64,000 nt of DNA from Niabella sp. GTDB lineage: Bacteria > Bacteroidota > Bacteroidia > Chitinophagales > Chitinophagaceae. Location of the stretch: the NCBI GenBank assembly GCA_017744715.1, contig JAGIAT010000015.1, positions 1 to 64,000 of the forward strand, read 5' to 3'. A program made the translations under genes and the position numbers. Within the stretch, counting starts at the first letter, position 1. Each line of letters starts with the position of its first letter. Under the pieces are notes generated by a model. That model saw nothing but the letters and a program-made list of their open reading frames with translations, was not told where the DNA came from and ran no database searches. Shown here piece by piece: positions 36,024 through 44,388 of the stretch.

Positions 36024-37595
36024 CTAACTAAATATTAAATACAAAACAATCATTACCGCACACAACGCTCCCCAAACAATTTTTACCCTCCGGGTGGGTT
36101 TGGCCAGTGCCTGTGTGGGTACTGCCGTGCGCACGGGATGCGGATCGGTAATGGCCATCAGTACTGCAATGATCACCAGCAGCAGGAAGATAAAGAACGA
36201 CAGCAGCAAATAGTGCGGCCAGAATGTATACTCCTTTGCCGGCAATACCCATAAATAAACCACGCCGATGGCCAAACTGATGGCCGATCCCCAGGAAAGC
36301 ACAACGTTCACCGCCCTGCGGGTGGTCCTTTTCCAGAACACCGCCAGCAGGAACACGGCCGACAGCGGCGGCGCAATAAAGCCCAGCACCGCCTGAAACA
36401 CATCAAACAAATTGAGGCCCTTGATGCTGTCTACAGCAATGGCCATTAAGATCGCAAATCCGCACCCCGCCAGCACCGTTAGCCGGCCTACTTTAATGAT
36501 CTGCCGGTTGGTGGCAGCGGGATTTATTTTCTTTACATAAATATCTGTTGTAAATACCGTGCTCAATGCATTTAAGGAAGAACCGATCGTACCCACCAGT
36601 ACGGCGATCAGTACTACAATCACCAGGCCATTCAGTCCGGCCGGGAACAGGTTGGTGACCATGGTCATATAGGCTTCATCCGGACTGGCCAGTTGCGGGT
36701 ACAATACCGAACAGGCAACGCCCGGGATAATAAAAAGCGGAATGGAAAGGATCTTCAGCCAGCCGATAAAACTGATACCCAGTTGTCCCTGTTCCAGATT
36801 GCGCGCCCCCAGCACGGATTGTACCATGGCCTGATCCGTACAAAAGAATGCAACCGCAGATACGGGGTAGCCCAATAAGATGGCCGGCCAGGGATACGCA
36901 GGATCCGTTGCGGGTTTAACCAGGCTCCAGTAGGATTCCGGCGTTTTTGCAAACAGCGCGGAAAGTCCGCCCACTTTCTGAACGCCCAGCACACAAAGGA
37001 TACAGGACACAATGATCAGCAGGATCATCTGGAATACATTCACCCGTGCAATGGCTTTTAGTCCTCCGGCCACTGCAAACAAAGCGGCAAATAATACAAG
37101 CACAATCACCGATTGCCACATGGGGATGCCCAGGATCTGGCGTACGAGAAAGCCGCCTGCAAATAAACCGAGCGACAACCAGGAGATCAGTATTTTTATC
37201 AGCGCATACCAGGCCAGTATGTTCCGGGTGTCTTCCCCATACCGTTGTCCCATAAACTCGGGCATGGTGGTTACCTTACTGGCCAGGTACCTGGGCGCAA
37301 ACACCATGGCCAGCAGCATCAGGAACACAAAGGCATACCATTCAAAATTGCCGGCTACAATACCCGTGGCATAACCGATGCTGGCAAATGCCAGCAACAT
37401 GGAGGGTCCCACATTGGTGCCCCACATATTAAACCCGATGCTGTACCAGTTCAGCGATTTGCCGGCCAGGAACAGGGTTTCATCTTTTTTCTTTTTACCG
37501 AAGCTGGCACGATAGCCAATAACCAGCAGCACCACAAGGTACACCACTACAATGGCATAATCGACCGGCTGCAATCTGGAAACAAGATGGTTCAT
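36024..37595 (-). CDS. Sodium/solute symporter (SSS, SLC5-like)
   Basis: From MNHLVSRLQPVDYAIVVVYL at 37595 the protein has 523 residues and 13 to 14 transmembrane helices. The SSS marks are LFLAGKSLNWYSIGFNMWGTNVGPS and the sodium-binding helix 8 region (IAVLVGTIGSSLNALSTVFT). A start 21 codons upstream (37658) is also open but adds a highly charged tail. It probably imports the sugar released by the neighbouring glycosidases, most simply L-rhamnose. The neighbouring gene downstream is GH78. Confidence 0.9.
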   Translation of the reverse strand: MNHLVSRLQPVDYAIVVVYLVVLLVIGYRASFGKKKKDETLFLAGKSLNWYSIGFNMWGTNVGPSMLLAFASIGYATGIVAGNFEWYAFVFLMLLAMVFAPRYLASKVTTMPEFMGQRYGEDTRNILAWYALIKILISWLSLGLFAGGFLVRQILGIPMWQSVIVLVLFAALFAVAGGLKAIARVNVFQMILLIIVSCILCVLGVQKVGGLSALFAKTPESYWSLVKPATDPAYPWPAILLGYPVSAVAFFCTDQAMVQSVLGARNLEQGQLGISFIGWLKILSIPLFIIPGVACSVLYPQLASPDEAYMTMVTNLFPAGLNGLVIVVLIAVLVGTIGSSLNALSTVFTTDIYVKKINPAATNRQIIKVGRLTVLAGCGFAILMAIAVDSIKGLNLFDVFQAVLGFIAPPLSAVFLLAVFWKRTTRRAVNVVLSWGSAISLAIGVVYLWVLPAKEYTFWPHYLLLSFFIFLLLVIIAVLMAITDPHPVRTAVPTQALAKPTRRVKIVWGALCAVMIVLYLIFS

Positions 37596-37681
37596 TGATT
37601 CGTTATCTTTTGTTTTTGTCCGGGCCGTTGTGCTTCTATCATCTTTCTTGCGTCGCACACTTGGGCTGTGGTGCTGTTACC

Positions 37682-37711
37682 GGCTATAAATGTTACGCTC
37701 CTACGGAGCTG
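37682..37711. repeat. CGCTCCTACGGAGC repeat, copy 1
   Basis: GGCTATAAATGTTACGCTCC followed by TACGGAGCTG. It shares the CGCTCCTACGGAGC core (IR: GCTCC-TAC-GGAGC) with copies at 38902-38939 and 38967-38990. Confidence 0.7.
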
Positions 37712-37744
37712 CCCTATTCACCATTCATTCAACACTGCCATTGA

Positions 37745-37796
37745 CTATCCACTTCTCACCATTCACTTCTCACTATCCACTTCTCACTATCCATCA
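37745..37796. repeat. 14-bp tandem repeat
   Basis: Three full units CTATCCACTTCTCA, CCATTCACTTCTCA, CTATCCACTTCTCA and a partial fourth. A related word TTCACCATTCACTC lies at 39087-39100. The array reaches to the last codons of the Gfo/Idh gene. Confidence 0.75.
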
Positions 37797-38867
37797 AAAC
37801 CCCCTCAACCCATACTCCTTCAACAATGCCTTTATCCTAACCGGCTGTCTTGTTGTTAAACTCCGGTCCATGGCCTGCAACAATGCTACCGTTCCGATTC
37901 CCTCACGCATATCCGGGTAGGCAATGGTATCGTTGGCGATGCTATCCGCAAAATACTCCAGGTAGTTCTGGTACTCACCGGCATGATGGCTCTGGCCTTC
38001 AAAGCGAAAATAATGATTCAGCTGCGTATCTCCCCAGGTAATCAGCTGTTGTTCACCTTTTTTATTGGTAATGGCATAACGCAGTTCATGATAATCGGCC
38101 TGGCTGGCACCTCCGGTTCCACGCAGGATGCAGCTCATCTCACTTTCGCGATAGGTGGGCTGCACCGGACCGGTATACGCGCCGCTCACCCGGGCAATAC
38201 GGCCATCCTTACTGCGGAAGATAAAATGCATGGTGTCTTCATTTTTCAACCCGGCTTTTTTTCCATTGGCACTGATCATACCATAACCCATCACTTCTTC
38301 AATATCCGGCAGGTACCAGCGGATGAAATCAACCGGATGGCTCAGTCCGCCGTACAACCATTTAAACGATTTTTCCAGCGCCCATTTCTTTTTTAAAAAC
38401 CAGCGGTGATCGGCATTATAATGACTTTCCACCGTTATCAGCTCGCCGATCAAACCTTTTTCAAAATCTGCCCGCTGCCGTTTATAGGGTTCAAAGAAAC
38501 GGGAACTTTGTCCCACAAACACTTTTTTCCCGCTTTTTTGCTGCAGCTTCAGCAATGTCCCCGCATCCGCCAGGTTGTCGATGAAGGGCTTGGTACAAAC
38601 TACATGTTTGCCATGCTGTAACGCCAGCCGTACATGCTGCGCATGCAGATGGTCTGGTGTATAAATAGCAATGATGTCAATATCCGGATTGTTCAGCAAT
38701 GCTTCATACTGCGTGGTATATGGCTCAAACCGGAACTCTTTACTGCGTTGCCGGCACAATTCCTCGTTGGCATCACAGATCATCTTTAACTGCAATTTTT
38801 TGCTTTGCAATGCGGCCGACATGGTGCTGCGGCCTTCCCCCAATCCTACAATTCCTATATTCAACAT
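37794..38867 (-). CDS. Gfo/Idh/MocA-family oxidoreductase
   Basis: A 357-residue NAD(P)-dependent sugar oxidoreductase-like protein. The N-terminal Rossmann fold begins LNIGIVGLGEGRSTMS, and the usual EKP segment reads CTKPF (about residue 95). The C-terminal domain has YGGLSHPVDFIRWY, with the His and Asp of the family active site. No signal peptide, so it is cytosolic, probably acting on rhamnose, its lactone or an intermediate after import. It is flanked by two repeat clusters. Confidence 0.88.
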   Translation of the reverse strand: MLNIGIVGLGEGRSTMSAALQSKKLQLKMICDANEELCRQRSKEFRFEPYTTQYEALLNNPDIDIIAIYTPDHLHAQHVRLALQHGKHVVCTKPFIDNLADAGTLLKLQQKSGKKVFVGQSSRFFEPYKRQRADFEKGLIGELITVESHYNADHRWFLKKKWALEKSFKWLYGGLSHPVDFIRWYLPDIEEVMGYGMISANGKKAGLKNEDTMHFIFRSKDGRIARVSGAYTGPVQPTYRESEMSCILRGTGGASQADYHELRYAITNKKGEQQLITWGDTQLNHYFRFEGQSHHAGEYQNYLEYFADSIANDTIAYPDMREGIGTVALLQAMDRSLTTRQPVRIKALLKEYGLRGF

Positions 38868-38892
38868 GCGTTTATTTTTTTATCACCCCGTG

Positions 38893-38990
38893 CCCCAACG
38901 GGGCTACAAATATGCCGCTCCTACGGAGCTGGAACATCAATTTATTTCGTCGTTCTACCGACAGAGCGCTCCTACGGAGCCGGAACATCA
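38893..38990. repeat. CGCTCCTACGGAGC repeats, copies 2 and 3
   Basis: Copy 2 at 38902-38939 reads GGCTACAAATATGCCGCTCC then TACGGAGCTGGAACATCA. Copy 3 at 38967-38990 reads CGCTCCTACGGAGCCGGAAC then ATCA. A CCCCAACGGGG palindrome precedes copy 2. Together they occupy most of the 228-bp gap between the Gfo/Idh and beta-helix genes. Confidence 0.72.
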
Positions 38991-39095
38991 CGGTATCGTT
39001 ATCCTGCCAACCGATCGCTCCCGGCGAGCGAGGGTTATCAATATATCCGTTACCTCCCACTTGCTACCCGCTATTCCCTATTTCCTGTTCACCAT

Positions 39096-41582
39096 TCACT
39101 CAAACATCACCCAGGTCTCTCCTTTGGGGGTTCCTTCAATGCCTTCCTGGTAGCCGCTCATTATCTTATTCCAATCATTTACACGCGGATTATTTTCCAT
39201 TGTTTTTGGATTTAATTCGTACAGTTTTTTTCCTTTGGGAATACTGATCACCAGCATCAGCTGCCTCCTGTTTTTGAATACCCGCAGCTGCTGGAAACCG
39301 GCTTTGCAAAACCCGTTGGCAACCTCGGGCCATTTTTCAAATTGCGTTGCATGATAATCGAGGTATTCCTGTTGTTTCCTGGGATCATTCACCAAATTGG
39401 CGGTCATGATGATATCCGTCCAATCTTTTGCAACATCCGCAGCAGAACAGCGGGTGGCCCGGTCAAATTCATATACCATATCGTGGTAGACCTTAATGGT
39501 TATACCCCGGAATGCTTTTTGTAATTGTCCGCGCAGCACATTCACATCCGGTATCAAACCATAGAGAACCGTGTGATTCTGCCATTGTTCAACGGTTGCC
39601 TGCTCCACCTTTTTTTCGCGTAGAAAGACTTTCAGTTTAGTGATATCGATCCGCTTACTGTTGTCACTTACCAGCTCAACCAGTTCTTTTCGTTGTTTGT
39701 TAATGTCCTGATGCACATTTCCGCTTGTCCGTTCCTTTCGTAATGCGTCATACCGGTACTCTAAACCGGCATTGGCTTTTATCGTTGCTGCCACCTGCGG
39801 GCCGTTGTTTTCCCAATGATTTCCGGGACCATTGTTATTCTGCAAATATTTTTGTGCGGGCGTCCAGTTATTACGTATCGTAATACCAGACGAGCCCTCA
39901 TCCGTATACAGGTAAAACCAATGCGTAGGCAGGTGCGCATAGGGCGCTTTATAAATGCTATCGATGTAATTTTCTTCAATTACCGTTCCCGGTTGTGCGC
40001 TTAAGGTATAGATGCCCGCACAGTCGTAATTGGTACGCCCGTAATGATGGATCCTGTTCTGCCGGATGCGGTTGCCGGTCATTATATTTTTCAACGGCGT
40101 CCAGCCCCAGCCCATGCTGATGCCGGAATAGGGTATGTTCTCAATTTCATTGTTTTCAATCGTAACCATCCTCGAAAATCCCATCCCGATGCCCACACAG
40201 CCCCAGTCTTCATTCCCCGCATCGGTGATCAGGTTATTGGCAACGGTAATATTTTCGCAGATCACGCGCGGATCTGTGGGGTTATAGGGTTTGTGAATCT
40301 CGGCACCGTCGTCTCCAAAATAACCGCCCTGTATGGCCGTACCGCCGATATCTTTAAAAAGGTTTCCGGTAACTGCCAACGACTTTACACCGATCTTAAA
40401 ATCCAAACCCGTTGCGGCCAGGTGTTCAAAGCGATTGTCTTCAAAACGGATATGGTTTGCATAAGACAGACCCACTGCTGCTTCCGGCCGGCCCACCCAG
40501 GCCTGGTTGTCCAGCGATGGCTTTTGCAAAGTACCTGCAGGTTTGAGTTTATAGGCGTCTGTCATATAAAGGCCCGCCTGATGCGGCACATGTCCCTGCA
40601 ATGACGGACGATGCCAGGCGCTGTACTGAAAGCGCAGCCCTTTGATCACTACATTTTCTACCGGCTGCTCAGGCGTTCCATGAATGACAAAAATATTTTC
40701 CAAAACAGGAAGCACCGTTTCCGCAACGGCCATATCTTCTCCCGGCCGCGGATAGTAATAGATCTTTCTCAATGTCGCATCAGCATACCATTCTCCAGGT
40801 TCATCCAGCAATGCAAGCGCATTATCCAGGTAAAAGGCGGAGTTCCCGGTTTCGGCAGAAAGCCAGGGCGCAGGCCAGGGATGCTCGTTCTGAATACGGC
40901 TTTCCGGTTCATAAAAATAAACCCGGCAGCTATCGCCTGCTTTCTCCAGTTTGCGGATGCGCAGGCTGGCCACTTCCCACCACTGATGCATAAAAAACTC
41001 CAGGCCCGGTGTCACTTCCAGGTTTTCAAAGGGATGCAATGGGATGATTGCCGTAGCTGTTTTTTTATCCCAGTTCAGGATCCGTTGCATATGGTTGCCC
41101 GAAGTACTCCGGGCCCTGACCGCTTTTTTATCATTTACCCAAAACTGGCGGAATGGGATACTACCGGCTTCCGGGGGTACGTCCGCCATCCAGATCTTAC
41201 CCTGAGCAGCTTCCGGCAATCCCCTCAATGGCTCCGCAGGTTTCCTCCAGTCGTTGATCAAAATGCCGCCGCTCAGCACCGGTGTTGCCCCGGGTGCGGC
41301 AGCAATCATCAGCGGATTGCCCGGTGTACCGCTGTCTTCAGGTCGTATAAAAACCGGTTCGGTTAAATGATAACTGCCACCTTTTAGCAGGATGCTGCTT
41401 TCGCCCACCTGATTCAGCCGCCGTTGTTCCCGCACCTGGCGAATGGCCGCGTTCAGTGTGGCCTTGGGCGCATCCACCGTACCCGGGTTGCCATCGCTGC
41501 CACCGGGCGCAATATACACCTGCGCCCCACTGGCCAATGAAGCAAAAATCCCTGTAATCAAAGCAATGCAGAACCGTTTCAC
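39096..41582 (-). CDS. Beta-helix protein fused to L-rhamnose mutarotase
   Basis: An 828-residue protein with a signal peptide (MKRFCIALITGIFASLASGA). Residues about 20-610 form a right-handed parallel beta-helix of the pectate-lyase/GH type: AQVYIAPGGSDGNPGT, then repeated NxxxxN turns (VTGNLFKDIGGTAIQGG, ITVANNLITDAGNED). After a linker (about 610-715), residues about 720-828 are a RhaM-like domain with EYLDYHATQFEKWPEV (the Y-x3-H...WPE pattern) and DWNKIMSGYQEG. The fusion would deliver an anomer switch next to a glycan-cleaving or binding helix. It is first in the rhamnose cluster. Confidence 0.85.
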   Translation of the reverse strand: MKRFCIALITGIFASLASGAQVYIAPGGSDGNPGTVDAPKATLNAAIRQVREQRRLNQVGESSILLKGGSYHLTEPVFIRPEDSGTPGNPLMIAAAPGATPVLSGGILINDWRKPAEPLRGLPEAAQGKIWMADVPPEAGSIPFRQFWVNDKKAVRARSTSGNHMQRILNWDKKTATAIIPLHPFENLEVTPGLEFFMHQWWEVASLRIRKLEKAGDSCRVYFYEPESRIQNEHPWPAPWLSAETGNSAFYLDNALALLDEPGEWYADATLRKIYYYPRPGEDMAVAETVLPVLENIFVIHGTPEQPVENVVIKGLRFQYSAWHRPSLQGHVPHQAGLYMTDAYKLKPAGTLQKPSLDNQAWVGRPEAAVGLSYANHIRFEDNRFEHLAATGLDFKIGVKSLAVTGNLFKDIGGTAIQGGYFGDDGAEIHKPYNPTDPRVICENITVANNLITDAGNEDWGCVGIGMGFSRMVTIENNEIENIPYSGISMGWGWTPLKNIMTGNRIRQNRIHHYGRTNYDCAGIYTLSAQPGTVIEENYIDSIYKAPYAHLPTHWFYLYTDEGSSGITIRNNWTPAQKYLQNNNGPGNHWENNGPQVAATIKANAGLEYRYDALRKERTSGNVHQDINKQRKELVELVSDNSKRIDITKLKVFLREKKVEQATVEQWQNHTVLYGLIPDVNVLRGQLQKAFRGITIKVYHDMVYEFDRATRCSAADVAKDWTDIIMTANLVNDPRKQQEYLDYHATQFEKWPEVANGFCKAGFQQLRVFKNRRQLMLVISIPKGKKLYELNPKTMENNPRVNDWNKIMSGYQEGIEGTPKGETWVMFE

Positions 41583-41799
41583 AATGGCCTTATTTTACCG
41601 TTTTCTATATCCCTGTACAAGAAGATAAATGTACTGGAAACCCCATCAAAGCAGATGCCTGTAATCACTAATGTACTGGAACATTTTACTAAAGGGGCCC
41701 GTATGCCTTTTTACCGGCAGCTGCATTTGTTTTACCGATTGATGCTGGTGGTTCGCTTGCAAAGGTTTCATCTTTGTATTCTTAATCAATATAAAAACG

Positions 41800-42018
41800 A
41801 TGAAAATAATCTGTGTTTTATTTGCCCTTATCGCCAGTATACTGGCCGTTGTTGCGTTTATTCCCTTGCTGGGCTGGCTGTACTGGGTTGTTATTCCCAT
41901 CGGTATTCTTTCACTGATCGTTTCGGTTATCGGGGGCTCCTCCACCGGTAAAACACTTAGCATTATCGTGATCCTGGTGGGCATTTTCCGGCTGATGATC
42001 GGTGGCGGTGTTTTATAA
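41800..42018 (+). CDS. Small membrane protein
   Basis: A 72-residue protein with two or three hydrophobic stretches (MKIICVLFALIASILAVVAF, then WVVIPIGILSLIVSVIGG and IIVILVGIFRLMIGG). The sequence is clean and hydrophobic in this frame, while the opposite frame (41646-42053) is not protein-like. No family recognised. It stands alone between the rhamnose and leucine regions. Confidence 0.7.
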   Translation: MKIICVLFALIASILAVVAFIPLLGWLYWVVIPIGILSLIVSVIGGSSTGKTLSIIVILVGIFRLMIGGGVL

Positions 42019-42070
42019 AATGAAATGATCCGATGGCTTTCCATTCTTATCATTGAGCACCTATAGAATT

Positions 42071-42148
42071 AAGGATGCCTGAAAGACTGCTTATAGCAGG
42101 TTGTCGTTCTGAACCTGTTTCAGAACCGGCTGACAGGCATTCCTTTTT
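42071..42148 (+). repeat. Branched hairpin, REP or terminator
   Basis: AAGGATGCCTG (42071-42081) pairs with CAGGCATTCC (42134-42143) with one bulge, and inside it GTTCTGAA (42106-42113) pairs with TTCAGAAC (42119-42126). TTTTT follows. The inner hairpin matches the GTTCTGAACNTGTTTCAGAAC type of repeat common in Bacteroidota intergenic DNA (from memory). Between 42149 and 42456 I see nothing else. Confidence 0.6.
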
Positions 42149-42456
42149 CAGCTGTTGGAACAGGTACAGCGTAACAATAGCATCCTTTTTGATCAGCCCG
42201 GTAACTGACCGGGGCTATGTTGCCTGCATTGCAGCTTAATAAAACAGCCCGTTGGTCAGCACACCATGCCTTCCGTTTTCAACTGCAGGTAAACCGGCTG
42301 ACAGCTTTTACACTCCGCATGCCGCTGTACGTACTGCGCACAGGCGAATGATCTGCCCCGGGCGAACCGGCACAAGAAGCTGATAGCAGTGCTGCAGCCC
42401 ATCCCCTCACCACCCATCCGCTTACAGGTCCGTTTACAGAAGGCCCTGAATAAAAT

Positions 42457-42472
42457 ACTAACAATTGTTAGT
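42457..42472. promoter_or_regulatory. Perfect 16-bp palindrome ahead of the leucine genes
   Basis: ACTAACAATTGTTAGT is a perfect palindrome ending 59 bp before the first start codon of the leucine cluster. A possible -7 element TAACTTTA (42502-42509, 7 of 8 matches to TAnnTTTG) lies 29 bp further on, so a bound regulator would sit at the -33 region. No regulator gene is adjacent, so the protein is unknown. Confidence 0.6.
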
Positions 42473-42531
42473 TAATATGCAAAATTTTCCCTTACTTCGT
42501 ATAACTTTAACGGAACAAAAATTTCAGACCT

Positions 42532-44139
42532 GTGTACCAGATTCAATCGGCGGTTGATACCCATTCCCCTGCGTTTCAGAAAAATAAAAATGCTTATCTG
42601 CAGCTGCTGGAGCAGTATTACCAGCGGATGAAAGCGGTGCTCCATAACGAGGAGCAGCCAGCAGTACAGAAGCATAAAAAGAGAGGGAAGCTGCTGGCCC
42701 GGGAGCGGGTAGATAACCTGCTGGACCCCAACACCCCCTTCCTGGAACTCTCGCCCCTGGCGGCTTTTGGCATGTATGCGGATCAGTTTCCTTCGGCAGG
42801 GATCATTACGGGCATCGGTACTGTACACGGACAAATGGTAATGATCGTGGCCAATGATGCCACCGTAAAAGGCGGCACCTATATGGAGCTCACCATAAAG
42901 AAGCATGTGCGGGCACAGGAAATTGCGCTGGAAAACAAGCTCCCCTGTATTTATATGGTGGACTCCGGCGGGGCTTTTCTGCCGGAGCAGGATAAGGTAT
43001 TTCCAGACCGTCATGACTTTGGCCGTTTCTTTTATAACCAGGCCCGGATGTCGGCCGCCGGCATACCACAGATCGCTATTGTGATGGGTTCCTGCACCGC
43101 AGGCGGAGCCTATGTGCCGGCTATGAGTGATGAAACCATCATCGTACGAAACCAGGGTACTATTTTTATCGGCGGACCGCCATTAGTAAAAGCAGCTACC
43201 GGCGAAGAAGTAAGCGCCGAAGAACTGGGCGGTGCGGTGGTGCACACTTCAATTTCGGGGGTGGCGGATCATATTGCGGAGAATGACCAACACGCATTGG
43301 TCCTTTGCAGGAATATCATACAAACCTTTAAACAACCGGAAGCGCAGCCATTGGAGCGCGTTCCGGCCGAAGACCCCTTGTATGATCCGCAGGAATTGTA
43401 CGGGCTGCTGCAAACGGATCTGAAAAAGCAGGTGGATGCCAAAGAGATCATTGCACGACTGGTGGATGGCAGCCGCTTTCATGAATTCAAAGCCGGCTAT
43501 GCACCTACCCTGGTTACCGGCTTTGCGCATATCATGGGCTACCCGGTGGGGATCATTGCCAACAACGGGGTACTATTCGGAGAATCGGCCTTAAAGGGCG
43601 CACATTTTGTAGAACTCTGCACCGCCCGGAAAACGCCCATTTTATTCCTGCAGAATATAACCGGTTTTATTGTAGGAAAGGAATATGAACACAAGGGCAT
43701 CGCGCGCGATGGCGCCAAGATGGTACATGCTGTGGCCAATGCCAATGTGCCCAAATTCACCGTGGTGTTTGGCGGTTCCTTTGGGGCGGGCAACTATGCC
43801 ATGTGCGGCCGGGCCTACGATCCGCGCTTTTTATTTATGTGGCCGCATTCCAAAATATCGGTAATGGGCGGCGAGCAGGCAGCAGGCGTGCTTACCACGG
43901 TAAAAGAAGAACAGTTAAAAGCAGCAGGCAATGAATTTCCGGAAGCAGAAAAGGAAGCCTTACGCCAGTCGATCTTGAAAAAATACGAAACCGAAGGATC
44001 CGCCTATTACAGCACGGCCCGGTTATGGGACGACGGCATCATCGACCCGGCCGAAACCCGGAAGATCATTGCATTGGGGATTGCGGTTTCTTTAAACAGA
44101 AAGTGGGAGGAAACAAAAAATGGCGTATTCCGGATGTAA
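42532..44139 (+). CDS. mccB: Methylcrotonyl-CoA carboxylase, carboxyltransferase (beta) subunit
   Basis: A 535-residue carboxyltransferase starting at a GTG (MYQIQSAVDTHSPAFQKNK), the usual N-terminus of MCC beta. LLARERVDNLLDPNTPFLELS, MVDSGGAFLPEQ, SCTAGGAYVPAMSDE and GGPPLVKAATGEEVSAEELGG (given in parts) cover both crotonase-like halves. It carboxylates 3-methylcrotonyl-CoA with the biotinylated alpha subunit encoded at 45223. The related propionyl- and acetyl-CoA carboxylases differ in these motifs; MCC fits best because of the neighbours. Confidence 0.9.
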   Translation: MYQIQSAVDTHSPAFQKNKNAYLQLLEQYYQRMKAVLHNEEQPAVQKHKKRGKLLARERVDNLLDPNTPFLELSPLAAFGMYADQFPSAGIITGIGTVHGQMVMIVANDATVKGGTYMELTIKKHVRAQEIALENKLPCIYMVDSGGAFLPEQDKVFPDRHDFGRFFYNQARMSAAGIPQIAIVMGSCTAGGAYVPAMSDETIIVRNQGTIFIGGPPLVKAATGEEVSAEELGGAVVHTSISGVADHIAENDQHALVLCRNIIQTFKQPEAQPLERVPAEDPLYDPQELYGLLQTDLKKQVDAKEIIARLVDGSRFHEFKAGYAPTLVTGFAHIMGYPVGIIANNGVLFGESALKGAHFVELCTARKTPILFLQNITGFIVGKEYEHKGIARDGAKMVHAVANANVPKFTVVFGGSFGAGNYAMCGRAYDPRFLFMWPHSKISVMGGEQAAGVLTTVKEEQLKAAGNEFPEAEKEALRQSILKKYETEGSAYYSTARLWDDGIIDPAETRKIIALGIAVSLNRKWEETKNGVFRM

Positions 44140-44229
44140 ACGGAGCATGGCTCAGAGCCGATGGTTGATCGCATCACCATCCTGCTCAGCATCCATGCAC
44201 TATTGACGATTCAATGTCGTTTACTTAAA

Positions 44230-44334
44230 GCCGCAGATCACGCCCGGGCGTGACAAGTTGCGCAAATTGGTATCGTCTTTAATTACAACAATGTCGCAGA
44301 AAAGCGCCGCAGGCGCAATCAGCGTATCTGTGGC
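44230..44334. repeat. GCCGCAGATCACGC inverted-repeat element
   Basis: GCCGCAGATCACGC (44230-44243) is matched in opposite orientation by GCGTATCTGTGGC (44322-44334). Inside are a perfect 16-bp palindrome TCACGCCCGGGCGTGA (44238-44253) and the hairpin GCGCC-GCA-GGCGC (44304-44316). It fills the gap between mccB and the hydratase gene and may fold in the mRNA. Confidence 0.65.
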
Positions 44335-44388
44335 AATCATAAAAATCGCTTAAGGAAACAGCATTGATTGACGATTCATTATTGACTT

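Noticed and set aside
41646..42053. 135-codon minus-strand frame over the small membrane protein
   Set aside because: Poor composition without domain; the plus-strand frame is a clean hydrophobic protein.
42279..42464. Small minus-strand frame between the membrane protein and the leucine genes
   Set aside because: Composition looks random and there is no start context; I treat the interval as non-coding.
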